Assembly: GCA_946122785.1 (NCBI GenBank)
Contig: CAMGYJ010000006.1
Location: 54,766,066-54,830,065 of the forward strand
Direction: 5' to 3'
DNA from: Linum tenue
Lineage: Eukaryota > Streptophyta > Magnoliopsida > Malpighiales > Linaceae
DNA length: 64,000 bases
How positions within the stretch are numbered: position 1 is the stretch's first letter; each line of letters starts with the position of its first letter. Below are positions 32,630 to 44,659 of the stretch, in pieces. The notes under the pieces were generated by a model. It saw nothing but the letters and a program-made list of their open reading frames with translations, was not told the origin of the DNA and did not search any database. The position numbers were made by a program, and so were the translations under genes.

Positions 32630-32745
32630 GTGGAATCCTAGGTGGCACCATTATTTAGCAAGATTGCAATGCCACCTAGGATATTTTTTCTAAACTAGCA
32701 AGATTGCTAAATTAGGAATTCTTCTTGCAATGCCAAACCCTAATA
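32630..32745. repeat. Stem-loop with TCCTAGGTGGCA arms
   Basis: TCCTAGGTGGCA and its complement TGCCACCTAGGA are separated by about 22 bases, and a nearby second copy of GCAAGATTGC follows. It looks like a small MITE-like insertion between copies of the CTTATTTAG flank. Superfamily is unknown. Confidence 0.45.
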
Positions 32746-33559
32746 CACGAACCAATCAATAACATATACTCTACAACAATAACACCTTATAGGCTTATAC
32801 CCTAACCAATCAATACCATATATACTCTAAACCATCAACACCTTGCTTATTTAGACCATCTCCAATGGTGCAATTCTTGAGAATTGCAAGCTGATGTGGC
32901 AAGGGAGTGAAAGTGGGATGGTGAGTTGCATTGATGTGGGATCAATTACAAAAGTTGCAAATTTGCATCTGATGAATGTTTTCATGCAGTTGCAAATTTT
33001 CATGCAGCACACACATATATACAATTCCAATCATAATACTTTACATAATTCGAATAACACAACGACAAAAAACAACTTGAGAGAAAACTCAAATTAATAT
33101 AACACACTCACCAATTAATATTGAATTGCATTGAAAATTAAGTAGGACCCACGGTCACAATTGATGTATAGTTAAAGTTGCTGAAGTGGCAATTGGGACC
33201 ATATATTTGCTCGGTGTTGGAAACTTGAACTGAAACTGGAAGTCCTCCTATGCCGAGTCGTTTGGTATATAAGAAGACTGTTGGCTCTTGCGGTGTCGTT
33301 TAATTTATGCACTCATTAATGGTCAGTTGAAGGCAATTTTTAAGCACTCTAAATAAATCATGTGCAACATTTCAGTTGAATAATCTTGAGAACTAGTTTT
33401 TTTTATTCAATTATTATATCGTATTTTTTGCACTAATTTTGAGCACTCATTAAATGGGTAGAGCATGTGGCGACAGAGGAGCAGAGTTCGAAATCCGGCA
33501 AAAAATCCGGTTGGCCCAATCGTAAAGACTTCTAAAAATGGAGTCAGTAGTCAACAAAT

Positions 33560-33765
33560 AAAGTACAGTATTTTTATTGGGAGTGTAGGATCCCCTGCAG
33601 ATTTAGAAGATCTCAAACGCTAATAGTACAAAGTACAGTATTTTTATTGGGAGTGTAGGATCCCCTGCAGATTTAGAAGATCTCAAACGCTAATAGTACA
33701 AAGTACAGTATTTTTATTGGGAGTGGAGGATCCCTCGCAGATTTAGAAGATCTCAAACACTTTTG
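33560..33765. repeat. 70-bp tandem repeat, about three copies
   Basis: Units begin AAAGTACAGTATTTTTATTG at 33560, 33630 and 33700. The first two are identical by eye; the third has a few changes and lacks the last bases. Copy A (31550 region) has only one unit. Confidence 0.9.
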
Positions 33766-34732
33766 GAAGCCGCCATGGAAGCGAAGAGAGAAGCAGAAGA
33801 AAAAATAACAAAACAGTATACAAATATAAACAAATGTTACATATAGTCCAACAAAAACAAAAAGCTGTACTTTCCCTCCCTATTTTATCCTATTATACAT
33901 ATGGCAACTTTCTATCTTGTATACATTTTGGGAGCATGATAAACAAGTACGCGTCAATATCGCACAAAAGAACCACCACATGAAGTAGGTTTCCACAACA
34001 CCTATTATGGAATCGCAACAACATGTGATGATTCTTTCGGCGATATTCAGACGGCGACTTATTGGCATTGCTCCCCTCCCTGCCTCTAACAAAGACCCTG
34101 CATGGAGAGAAAAGGAGAAACAATACAAAGAAGGATTTAGTTTAACAGTCATGATCTAACAATGACATAATGAAAGGAAATGAGAATCTAAAATAATACG
34201 CAGTCTCATCATTACCACTGCAACCCGAAAATAAAGACTGGGATAGGAGGACGAAGAGGCGGATGGGGTTGTTTTCGAGTTTCATATTGAGAAGATGGAA
34301 GAAATGGTTCTTTTCCAGGGATTGAGGAGGAGGGACGAACAGCAGCAGGAGATGAGTGCCACTCGGGTTTCGGAGCACGGTCTCTCCTTCACTGATTAAC
34401 GAATTTATAGATTGACCTCGTAATTACTTTTACTTTCCCTCCCTTCCATTTACTGAAAATTACACTCCCTACCACTGCCTCGGCCTTGGTAACGCCAGCA
34501 TTGTTTATGGGCAAAAGCGACTTTCCAAATTCGCCAATATCTGATTGGGTGACACGCAACGCGACAAGGATCGAAGATATTTCACCATCGGATTAAGGGA
34601 AAAGTTTAGGAATTGACGGTGGGAAATGGGGATGTACTTTTATAAATAGTCTGAATTTGTAGATTAACTAACTTTTCGTTTACCAACATTACTCTATTGA
34701 TCTGGTTTATGTTATTCTAACTTGAATCATAA

Positions 34733-34765
34733 CCCTAAAACCCTAAACCCTAAACCAAACCCTAA
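34733..34765. repeat. Interstitial telomere-type repeat, copy B
   Basis: Three CCCTAAA-like units (AACCCTAAAACCCTAAACCC...), at the same relative place as in copy A but shorter. Confidence 0.8.
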
Positions 34766-35106
34766 TACACGAACAATCAATACCATATACTCTACCACAA
34801 ATAACAACACCTTATAGGCTTATACCGTAACCAATCAATAACATATATGCTTTAAACCATCAACACCTTGCTCCTCCCTTATACCATAACCTTCAAGACC
34901 TTATACTGTATACCAACAACACCTTCTTCTATCTCCATCCCCAACTTTCAATTTATAATAAGTGTTTCCTTTGAAATATAAAATGGAACCCACCTTGGCA
35001 ATTGCTAGCATAATTTAGGGATGTAGATGAATAGAAATTGTTAAGTGATGAATTGCTAAAATTGATGATGTGGCGGTAGGGACCTCGTTTAGAAATTGTT
35101 GTTCAA

Positions 35107-35263
35107 TTTTAGGGATGAAGATGATCAATACACTAACCCAATACCATATACTCTAAACCATCAACACCTTATACAATATCGTATTTTAGGGATGGAGATG
35201 ATCAATACACTAACCCAATACCATGTACTCTAAACCAAACAACACCTTATACAATATCGTATA
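35107..35263. repeat. 77-bp tandem repeat, two copies
   Basis: Units start TTTTAGGGATG at 35107 and 35184 and contain AATACACTAACCCAATACCA and ACACCTTATACAATATCGTA. The words CCATATACTCTAAACCATC and ACACCTTATA are scattered through 32560-36110, so this array belongs to a wider satellite-like background. Confidence 0.85.
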
Positions 35264-35984
35264 CCTATACGCTGATAAATTAAAATTATAACTTGCTTTT
35301 CAAAACATAAACTAAAAATTGCTACTCACTAAGTATCGAACCACAAACCTCTACTTTATTGACTAAGCATATAACAGAGAATTAACCAATTAAGCTACAT
35401 CACATTGATGACCATCTTGCATAATTTCGCTTTCTTATTAAGTGAAGGGTTAAAATGAACGATTAATATATCACAGGGGATTGTTTCAACTTTGGCGGGG
35501 ACTGAGAGAGTGGAAAAGGGGTAATTATTCTACCAGAAAAGAAAAGAAAAGGGGGAATTAACGAAGAGTTAAATTGGACGGATTTTCTTTAGCACGCCAC
35601 TACCACCCAAAATCCTTCGGAGCAAAGACATGTTGGTTCAAGTCAAAGAATAAATGAAGAAAGATGAAGTTAAGAACTCTAACTAATTTTGATTCCATAT
35701 GTGGCGAATCGCTAATGGGCGGGATAACCAACATGGCAAAATCGTTAATGAGAACCTACTTTGCACACACCAAATCATTTTATCTCGTATCGATAAATGT
35801 GTAAAGAGACACGCTACAATAATTATGTCTAAATTTCCTGATAATAAGGCATGATCAGCATTTATAAGAAGATGTTAAGACAATATAAAATCGAGAAAAA
35901 TAAAACAACACCTACCCTCAGCCGAATCAATCAATACAATATGCTCTGGACCATCAACAATTCAACACCTTATAAACCATCCCA

Positions 35985-36065
35985 TATACCATATACTCTA
36001 AACCATATACCATATACCATATACTCTAAACCATCCCATATACCATATACTCTAAACCATCAACA
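35985..36065. repeat. Short CCATATA(C) minisatellite
   Basis: CCATATACCATATACTCTAAA and close variants repeat irregularly. Non-coding despite an open frame. Confidence 0.8.
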
Positions 36066-36479
36066 ACCTAATACACTAACCAGTCAGTAATCATTAACTT
36101 AACCATAAACGCCTTATACAATAATCGCATACTTATACGCTGATAAAATTTTACATTTTGAAAATACTTGCCCAAGTAAAGTACACAAGTACTTCAAAAG
36201 TGAAATTCTAACTTTCGTTTCAAAACATAAATTTAAAAAATGTCCTCACTAAGTATCCAACCACAAGCCTCTAATTAGTCTACAAGAGGTTTGTTATGTC
36301 AAGAGGGGCAAACAGTGAGAGAGTGGAATATGGGCAATTAATAAAGAGTTAAATTGGGCGGATTGTTTTTTTACCTCGTACCGATAAATGTGTAAAGATA
36401 CACACTACCATTTACCGAATCCCAAAAAAAAAGATGGAACACATAATTGTGTTTAAATTGCGTGAACGCAATACATGAT

Positions 36480-36690
36480 CAGGATTTAGAAGCAGAAGCA
36501 GGCGCAGATGTAAATAAAAGCCCAACCTCTTCACAATCCGGATCATGTACACAAGCCCACTTTTGAAGGGAATTTAAAATCCCAAGTAGACTTTGTCCTA
36601 AACGCACCGTTAATACATAAACACAAGTTAAGGTGACCTCTCCATCCGATTCGAATCAAATCCTGTCTTCTTCATCTTCTTCCTCAATTA
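36480..36690 (-). repeat. Right member of the inverted repeat pair (partner 28310-28530)
   Basis: On the minus strand it reads ATTGAGGAAGAAGATGAAGA, then GATTCGAATCGGATGGAGAG and AACGGTGCGTTTAGG, as at 28310. The minus-strand frame beside it (36656-36955) ends in IEEEDEED and might be a decayed coding end. Confidence 0.55.
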
Positions 36691-37257
36691 GGTCGAAGAC
36701 TGTGTTGCTTATTTCATCTTCAATTTGTGTAAATTCCGGTCGGAAATATAATGGCGAAGAACAATAAGTCGATTGTGGATACAAGGAAACGATGATTATG
36801 TGGAGATTTTTGATTCTGGTCGGAAATAAAATGGCGAAGAACAAAACGTCGATTGTGGATACAAGGATTTGTGGTTCAAAATGATGATTATGTGGGGATT
36901 TTAGATTGAAAAGGGATCTTCTCTTCGAACGTGGATACATAGATTTGGGGTTCAAAACATGATAATGTTGGGGATTTGATATTGGATTGGGAGCTAAATC
37001 GAATGTCGATCAAATGATAAAAAGGATTTCAGATTTCAGATTTCAGAAACGATGATAAAAGGATTATGTTCGAACTTCGAACTAAGAGGGGACATCCCCT
37101 CCAAGACGAATGAGGGACTAGAAATTGGTTAGGGCGGCGGGTCGTATCCATAGGGTTTAACCTCTTAATCGATATAATTAAACCGGGTACAGTTAGGTTG
37201 AAGTCCAATGAAAAACGCTTAAACGCTTCGTGATGCTTTTGATAATTTTCCTTGCCC

Positions 37258-37300
37258 CTGGTTACCCGTACCCCGGATTTTGCCCTGGGCACCCTAGAAC
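37258..37300. repeat. Fragment of the palindromic MITE end
   Basis: CCCGTACCCCGGATTTTGCCC then GGGCACCC resembles the end of the units at 20614 and 21006. It shows that the family is dispersed. Confidence 0.5.
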
Positions 37301-37303
37301 TGC

Positions 37304-37305
<2 letters not shown>

Positions 37306-37355
<50 letters not shown>
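37306..37355. repeat. (AT)n microsatellite
   Basis: An uninterrupted run of 50 alternating A/T bases. Confidence 0.95.
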
Positions 37356-37357
<2 letters not shown>

Positions 37358-37359
37358 CA

Positions 37360-38620
37360 ACTTTTTTTTTACTAATCCTTATTTAAACCGAACAGAACAG
37401 GATTGCAGCCCCTGTGCTGCTTGGGCCACCAAAGTCCAAACACCACTGATGCTTGCGATTTACGTAGAGAACCATGTCTCTATTTTTTTTTATTCGCCAA
37501 TTAAGTTCTACTTGACTTGTGATTCTCTTTGGCGTCCAAGTAAAACTGCACAGCCTTGTTTGGCCTTCAGCAGCGCTGTTTTTCTACTAAATCCCCAAAA
37601 CGATGTAGTTGATGCTCTACCAGCGCAGCAAGCATTATGATTTTTTTTAATATTATTGCGGCCTGCTGTGTGGTCTCGCAGCGCCGTTTTCATCCAAACA
37701 GCTCCGATTTTCTTCTTCTTTCTCCATCAACGTTGTTGTTTTGGCAGTATTCTATTTATTTTTCTTTTTTCTTTTTCCCCAACAACCTCGCCATCCTTCC
37801 TTGCAGTGTTGCTTCACCACAAACGGTGGTGTCTATTTTTTTTTCTTACTTGCCACCGACGCTGCAGCAAGCACTTATAGGTTGTTTGCTCTTTTCCTTT
37901 GCCCGCAATGCTGCAGCAAGTTCCCAATGCCGCTTGGACTCTTTTTGTCACCCACCAGTAGTGCGGCCTCGCAAAAATAAGATAACATAAAATCATTTAC
38001 TTGCTATACACTGCTGTCTCACCGTAACAACTTTTCCTCCGCAACGTTTTTTAGCCAAATTTTACGTAGCAGCATTTTTTCAGCCTAAACTGTCGTGTTT
38101 TGACCCCAACAGAACTTCTCTTTTCTCCAACCCGAAGAGCCAATTAAATAATTAATGGCCTCATGTTATCGAGCCTTGCAAGGCTGCAAGATTTTTTATT
38201 ATTATTATTTATCTTGACTTTTTTTCATTTTTGGCAACAATGCGGCTAGCAACAGAATTGCAGCCAGCAAACAACGCTGAGGTAATTTTTTTTTTTAAAT
38301 CACCATAAAAATCATATCCCAATGTTGGAATTAAAAGAAGAACAACGTTGTTGCAACTTCCAACAACCCTACAACTCCTCCAAACCAACAATGTCTTGCT
38401 CTCTATACTTTTTTTTATTTATTTATCACATGGCCTAAATTAGCCAACTTTATTTATTTTAATAATAACTAAACAAAAACAGGGTTAGCTTTGGCATAAA
38501 TCATCCTGCCAAAAGTCAAAATCCACTGCCAACTCCACATATCAAACCAAACAAGTCATCCGTAAATACCCTGACTTGTTGGCTTCCAACATGTTGGTTT
38601 GATGTTTTGGAATCAATGTT
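37360..38620. other. Repeat-derived, no gene assigned
   Basis: Many T-rich stretches and words of the form GCAGCGCTGTTTTT or GCAGCGCCGTTTT occur, loosely like the motif field at 40820-41690. Open frames here are rich in Phe/Ser from poly-T and show no domain. The block may be one flank of the element holding the minus-strand gag-like ORF. Confidence 0.4.
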
Positions 38621-38649
38621 GGCTTGCAACTCCCCAGTTGGTCTAGCTC

Positions 38650-40210
38650 AAACATCCTTGTTTGAAACTCCACGATCATGATTTGGCCTCATCTTCCCAG
38701 CCTCGCGGGATGGAAAACCATAAGCGTTCTTGACTCTAGGCAAAACATTCGAGTTTCTTGGCGCTTTTTTCTTGCCAAGTTGACCATGCAGCATTGCTTG
38801 CCCGTACTGGTCTTGTTTCATCAGGTGCAAGTTCTCACCACGTTGTTGGGAGTATGACCACCGAGGCTTATGAGCTTCCCCAACACTCAAGTAAGTACCA
38901 CGATCTTGATTATTGCACCTACCACACAACTTTGCCGCATTTGAGCTCCTACTTGAGTTTGGAGTTTTTTGGGCATCAGGCTTACCCCCAATCCACCATT
39001 CATGGCAGACTTCCTCTTAGCAAACATTGGTGTGGCAACTCCATGTCGTGCTCGATCGAGCTTGCCGCCCAGTTCACTCAATGGAGTCTTTGGGGGCACT
39101 TTACGTGGAGGATTATTTTGATTCATTCCAACTTTGGTGGCATTGAGTTATTTCACGTGGCTACCACCCCCACACTGCAGAGTGTTCGTGGTAAACCTTC
39201 TTTGAATTTTCCTAGAACAGAGTGAATTTATCAAACTTGTATGCCAATTGCAATGTTATTTTTCTTGCAACCGGTCATGCGGTGGGATCTCATACCCCCC
39301 CCCCCCCCCCCCCGAGCGGTTCAGAGTGAATGTCATTGTGATGTTGCTTTGACAACCCATCAAATCCGAGCTGCTATGCTCAACGTACTTGTGACCAGGT
39401 TCTCCACCTTGATTATTATTCTCAACGACACTGTTTATCCTCAAGTTGCGACTATGCAAGTCACCTCCAACTTGTGTGTCCTTAAGAACGATGGTGTTCA
39501 CCGGAAAAGACACATTGGGATTCCTTGCTTCTAGCAACAGTGTCGTAGCCATAATCGACGATAGAGTTTGATTGACACTATCGGGTCCACCAGTATTGAT
39601 TAGTTCACGGTTGGCTCCCATAAATTCACTACCAGCCATACATTGCAAGTTGGATTGTTCAATATTGATATGAGCAACGTTGGATTGGCCATTACTTTGG
39701 TCACGACACTGCAAAAGCGATCGATCCACAAAAATTGGCGGATAACACACTTGCTCGCTACTCACACGTGATTGATTTTCTAAATCATATGTGGCTTTAC
39801 ATATTGACATATTAAAATCATAAAAACAATTATCCAGCTTATCACACCAACGATCTATGTCTTTTTCAAATTTATCCATTTTCTTTTCAAGATTATCAAA
39901 TTTGAGATTTACCTCTTGGCGAAACTCCTTCATGGATTGGCGAAACTCCTCCATGGATTGGCGAAACTCGTCCATGGATTGACGTAGATACAGGATTTCA
40001 GCATGTAGCAGCTCCTCCATCCCTTGAGTACGTCTATGTGCCTCGTTCTCCTGACCAACACCAATGTCGGGCGCCTCCTCCTCCACAGGTACGTGTGGAA
40101 GATCACGATCTTGTTTTCCTTGACGCAGAGCCGTATTCACATCAAACACACGTGTCCCACCGGGTGTGCCACATTGTTTCGGTGCGAAACCAAATATCCA
40201 GCGCCGAAAG
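38650..40210 (-). pseudogene. Gag-like coiled-coil ORF with frameshifts
   Basis: On the minus strand an open frame runs from about 40210 to 39256. It has a heptad repeat with three tandem copies of FRQSM(D/E/K)E, continuing LKFDNLEKKMDKFEKDI. It is Asn/Gln-rich further on and ends in poly-Gly encoded by a 19-base C run (39295-39313). Past that run, coding-like sequence goes on in other frames (PPRKVPPKTPLSELGGKLDR near 39080; GKKKAPRNSNVLPRVKNAYG near 38740). The layout suggests a retrotransposon N-terminal structural protein broken by slippage. No zinc knuckle or enzyme motif is seen, and I cannot name the family. Confidence 0.5.
39295..39313. repeat. 19-base poly-C run
   Basis: A homopolymer of 19 C inside the minus-strand ORF, where it encodes poly-Gly. 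It is prone both to true slippage and to assembly error. Confidence 0.9.
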
Positions 40211-40284
40211 TCGAATTTGTTTTCGGCAATGTTGATTTGATATTTCGCGATGGAAACTCTTGCGGTGCCGTTGGATCGAACGCA

Positions 40285-40437
40285 CCGTTAAATTTTGAAA
40301 TCACCGTGACCGTCAAATATCCACCGCCGGGTGTCGCGCGATGTTGATTTGATCGATGCACCTCTGAATGGTGAAATCAACCTGACCGTCAAATATCCAC
40401 CGCCGGGTGATATTGATATGATCGATGCACCTCTGAC
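40285..40437. repeat. Tandem repeat of about 75 bp, two copies
   Basis: TGACCGTCAAATATCCACCG then CCGGGTG, and ATGATCGATGCACCTCTGA (or TTGATCGATGCACCTCTGA), occur twice in tandem with small indels. Confidence 0.75.
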
Positions 40438-40819
40438 TTCTAACCAAAGCGACCGTTACTACGGTTCGCACCTCTCCAAACTACGTTCGAACGAGGGTGT
40501 TTGAGTTTTTGAGGAATCTACGTTACGCTACTCCTATGGAGATTCCTGTGGGGAGCTCTGCGACTACAACTAAGACTACAACTATGGAGATCCTTCCTGG
40601 AAGGAGAGCTCCGCGAAGGAGTTACAGAGAAAAAGATAAGTTTGACAGATGTGTTTCTGTGTTGATTTGGTTGTCCCCTTCGCTCTCCTTGCTCCACTGC
40701 TTTTATTCGGAAAAACATCTTCGTAGTCTTCACGCTTGGTGAAACCGCTGTCTCAATTGCTCCATTGTGAACTCCCACGTGTCTCAATCGTCTTGATCTC
40801 CTCCTCTCTCTGGTTGGCG

Positions 40820-41690
40820 TGAATCTCACGCGATGTCGTTTTATTCCCCAAGGCCCAAACAACTCTGTCTACTTTTTACTCCCGCGACATTGTTTTATAT
40901 TAAACACTGTCGTTTTCTACTCCGCGGTGTTATTTTCTCTCGCGGCGTCGTTTTTAGCCAAACAGCACCGTCTAAAATAATCATTAAACAGATTAATTAA
41001 TTAAACCGGCTCATTATTGTCACGCGGTCAAATTCTCATCCCTCGGCCCGTTTAATCTTTCCGCGACATCGCTTTTCAATGATCGATGCCGACCTTGAAC
41101 TGCTCCGTCTCGGTCCCATCAAACAATGTCATTTTTCATTACGCGACATTGTTCTCTACCAAACGGTACCGTTTTTCTCGTCTTGCGGTGCCGTTGGGCT
41201 TGCCGAGCCGCCCTCGCCAAAATCCAACCCGCTGTGGTATAGTTTTTAACTAAACAGCATCTCTTACAAAGACCTCTCGCGGTATCGTTGAGCTTTGAGG
41301 TTCGCGATGCCGTTTTATCCCTCATCCGACAAGCAAAAAAATAAAAACGCTCCATTTTCCAACTCCAACAACAACTATCGCGAACCCCAATAAATTCGTA
41401 GCCTTGGCTCGCGACATTGTTTTCACTGAATTCTCAACACCGCGTACCGTCGAGCTTCTACGTGGTGTCGTTTCCCTCCTCTTCCGACAAGGAATAAACA
41501 AAAACAGGCCGAGTGAATCCGACATTATTTTTTCCTACACAATGTCGTATTAAGTACCGCGGTGTTGTTGAGCTTCCTTGCGGTGTCGTTTTAACTCTTC
41601 GCGATACCGCTCGACTCCAAACGACACCTTTCTTTGTCATGCGGCATCGAATTAAATGCCGAGACTCTTCTATGCGGCATTTAGTTTAGT
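40820..41690. repeat. Field of degenerate GCGGTGTCGTTTT motifs
   Basis: At least ten variants of C(G)CGG(T/C)(G/A)TCGTTTT lie in about 870 bp (for example near 40831, 40945, 41188, 41308, 41463 and 41583), mixed with complementary forms such as AAACGACACC and AAACGGTACC. Three more lie at about 31222, 31292 and 33288. The spacing is irregular, so it is not a simple tandem repeat. No coding frame runs through it. Confidence 0.6.
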
Positions 41691-41699
41691 CTAAGATTA

Positions 41700-42700
41700 T
41701 TTTAAGTGTAAACAGGACAACAACAACAAAAAATAGTGAACTGGACTAAGTATAATGTATTACCCGCTCAATAACCAGATATATAGTCTACCTACTTCTT
41801 TTAAATGAAGACCATCAAACCAAACACCCTATTTTATTATCACCAGCAAAGTGCACATAATTATTGTATAAAATCAATCACCCCATATTTATAATGTGTC
41901 ACAACAAACGACTGGATCCTTTTTTTGGAGACCATTTCAATTAGGCAAAGGAGCTCGGTGAAAGTTGGCCAAATTTGTTCATTGTTGTTCTGGCTTGGAT
42001 TATTTGAGACCCACTTTATATGTTTAGAGGTAGCTAGGATGCATGAAGTTAAAATCGCACTTTAAAGTTAAAAATTTATATTTTTACATGTGTATGTTAT
42101 CAAAATGCTTCTATGGAGAATTGTTCATTTCAATTACTAGTGTAATCAAAATCTACACTTTAAAATTTAACAACTTACGTTTTTATGCTTTCAAAATCCC
42201 CATACTAATAGAGTTATGTCTATATGAGTTGATATGGTTGGAACATACAAATCAAGAAAATAATAGCTACTAGCTACACCTGAGAAACACTAACAATATG
42301 TCAAAAAGAAGAAGGAAAAAAAAAAAGATACACACACAACCCTCCAAAAATCTTAATACTAATTATAGGCATAAGAGGTTACTGTTGCATAAGAGAAGAG
42401 TTAGAAGGGTTTCAAAATTGAAAATGATTAGAAAACGAATCCCAAATTCATGGAAATCTACAAGTGTATAGATAGTTCAATATTTTTTCATCCCATTCAA
42501 ATTTTTCTTAGAGAGAAAGTAGAAAGGGTGTTTTTGTCTTCACAATGATCTATTTGTTTGTCATTTATTCTTTAAAAAAATACACATACTAGGATTTGAA
42601 TCGTGGTCATTTTCAACTATGATAAGAATCTTAACCAATCATACTACATAGATTAGTTGTATTATTTTAAATAAAAAAACATACCTGAAGCTAAAATTAA
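41700..42700. other. Intergenic, no gene seen
   Basis: AT-rich. The part at about 42040-42200 resembles the first 120 bases of the window (ACTTTAAAATTTAACAACTTACG). No coding signal. Confidence 0.4.
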
Positions 42701-42779
42701 AAAATCACAGAACTTTTGGTTTGCTAAGGTCGCTAAATCTTCGCTCGGTACTTATTGGTGTTTTGATACTTCGATTTTC

Positions 42780-43255
42780 ATATTTAATTATTTTAATTAT
42801 ACTTAATACTTTATTTAAATTTCTATTTATCTTATAAATAGACGATAACTTTAAAATCATAGACCAAATATCATTGGTTCAATATTACATATCGAATGTG
42901 TAGAAGCGATGTTGAACTCCTACATTAGTATTAGTTTATAGAACTACTATGAGGCAATCATATTCATATCTTTGAGCAAACTATATGGGGACGGGTTATT
43001 TGAACGTTTTTAGCTCAGTTAACCATTAAGTTTGAAATATCTTCCTAATCTGACAACATGATGGATCCAACAATCATTAAAAGAGGTTGAGTTTAATAAA
43101 TTGGTTTATTTCATCTTTTTATGTATTGAAATGAATTTGTAGAGCTAGGACATGTCTACATATACACTCTACACAATATATACTATTAGCACGATAAAAT
43201 TGTCATCTCATTTCAAATTTCCTACAACGAGAGAAAAAGTATGAATGACATTTTT
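42780..43255. repeat. Diverged repeat pair, copy 1 (copy 2 at 43860-44300)
   Basis: TCTTATAAATAGACGATAAC, GATCCAACAATCATTA and ATATACACTCTACACAATAT each occur once in each copy in the same order. The family is also related, inverted, to 3045-4230 (AATGTGTAGAAGCGAT). Non-coding. Confidence 0.7.
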
Positions 43256-43859
43256 GTATTCGCCATTATTTATCTTTATTTTGTATAGAAAATAGACAAG
43301 TATTGGGATTTGAACTAATGTATCTTCAAACACAGACAAAAGTCATAACCATGATTTTCAATTCGTGTATGACTCTGTTGGTCGAACCAATTCTATCTAA
43401 ATCTGAGTATCTCAGCGGGTGCCGAAGGCCTTGTTGGTTGTCTACTTAGGATGGGTCAAAGTCGAGTTTGTCTGTCTTAGTGGGAACTCCAACCGATTTA
43501 ACCAACTGATTCGAGCACCAGCCACTTCAAAATGAGGATGTTTTCAACAATTCGTATACGTAGCTACACTGTCATATCATCCTTTTACATATCACAGATC
43601 CCTACAACATGAAATATCACAAACCATGTTCGACTATCCCATCGTCTCTTCTTCTTACTTAGATTTGAGAGCCTACAATACACGACCCAACCATCTCAAA
43701 AGCTATCACAATCCCGCAATAGCAAATTTCATTTTTCTCGAGCTGCATAGTCATAGAGCCAGTCGACCTCATCTCATACAGATATGAAGCAAAAATTATT
43801 AAGAAACATGCATTTGAGTTGAAACTTTAGGTGACTAACAAAGGCCAAATTCCTTATTT

Positions 43860-44300
43860 TAATTATAATTTAATACTTAATTAAATTCCTATATATCTTA
43901 TAAATAGAGGATAACTTTAAAACCGCGCCCCAAATATCATTAGTTCGAATATTCCATATCAAATTGCAGTGTTGAATATGTAAAAGTGATGTATAATTCT
44001 TAAATTAGTATTAATTTTTAAACCTACTATTACATAATCGTATTCATATATCTTTGTGTAAACTATATGGGACTGGTTCTTTGAACATTTTAGTTCGGCT
44101 AACTATCAAATTTTAAACCTTTTCATATTCTGGCATGATTGGATCCAACAATCATTAGGAGTTTAATAAGTTGGTTCATTTCACCTTTTTTCAATATGCT
44201 AATGAATTTGTAGGGAAAAGACATGTCTTTATATACACTCTACACAATATATAATACTAAAATGAGAAAATTGTTGTCTCATATCAAATTTCCTACAACG
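43860..44300. repeat. Diverged repeat pair, copy 2
   Basis: Direct-orientation partner of 42780-43255, about as long, with many substitutions. The sequence between the copies (43256-43859) shows no gene. Confidence 0.7.
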
Positions 44301-44482
44301 AAAAAATGAAAGTAGGAATTATATTGTTCCTTCATAATTATTTTACAGAAACTACAAACTTCCAAAATGCATAAATTTTTGCTCAAACTAAAAATCAAAG
44401 CATCGAAAGTTATAGCCAAATCACTTATTTGAGAGATTTTTCTTTCTAGAAACAAAGTAAAATGAAACAAGTTATAGCCAAA

Positions 44483-44659
44483 TCAACAGCTTTGGCTCGA
44501 AGACGATGACCTGCTTCTTCGTGGGAGAAAGAAATACATGCGCACCATCAGAGATCTGGAGAGCAAAGATGAAAGGATACACTACGAGTTCGTGAATGAG
44601 TACTGTGAAATAGATCATCAAATCACGGGCTGGGGGCTAAATAAAATGATAGGAGGTTA
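44483..44659 (+). pseudogene. Unidentified exon-like coding fragment
   Basis: A frame reading QQLWLEDDDLLLRGRKKYMR, then TIRDLESKDERIHYEFVNEY and CEIDHQITGWGLNKMIGG, stands out from the AT-rich surroundings by its balanced amino acid use and higher GC. It ends at TAG (44657-44659). I do not recognise the domain, and no flanking exon is evident. It could be a gene fragment carried by a transposon. Confidence 0.35.

Larger units (their letters stand above)
33345..34765. repeat. Large segmental repeat, copy B
   Basis: Direct repeat of 31346-32560, longer because of an inner 70-bp tandem array (33560-33765) and extra sequence near 33770-33840. It also ends in a CCCTAAA tract. Confidence 0.75.

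Noticed and set aside
37360..41690. 37.4-38.5 kb and 40.8-41.7 kb as a pair of LTRs around the gag-like ORF
   Set aside because: They share only loose CGTTTT-type words. I found no colinear direct repeat, no TG...CA limits and no PBS beside either.
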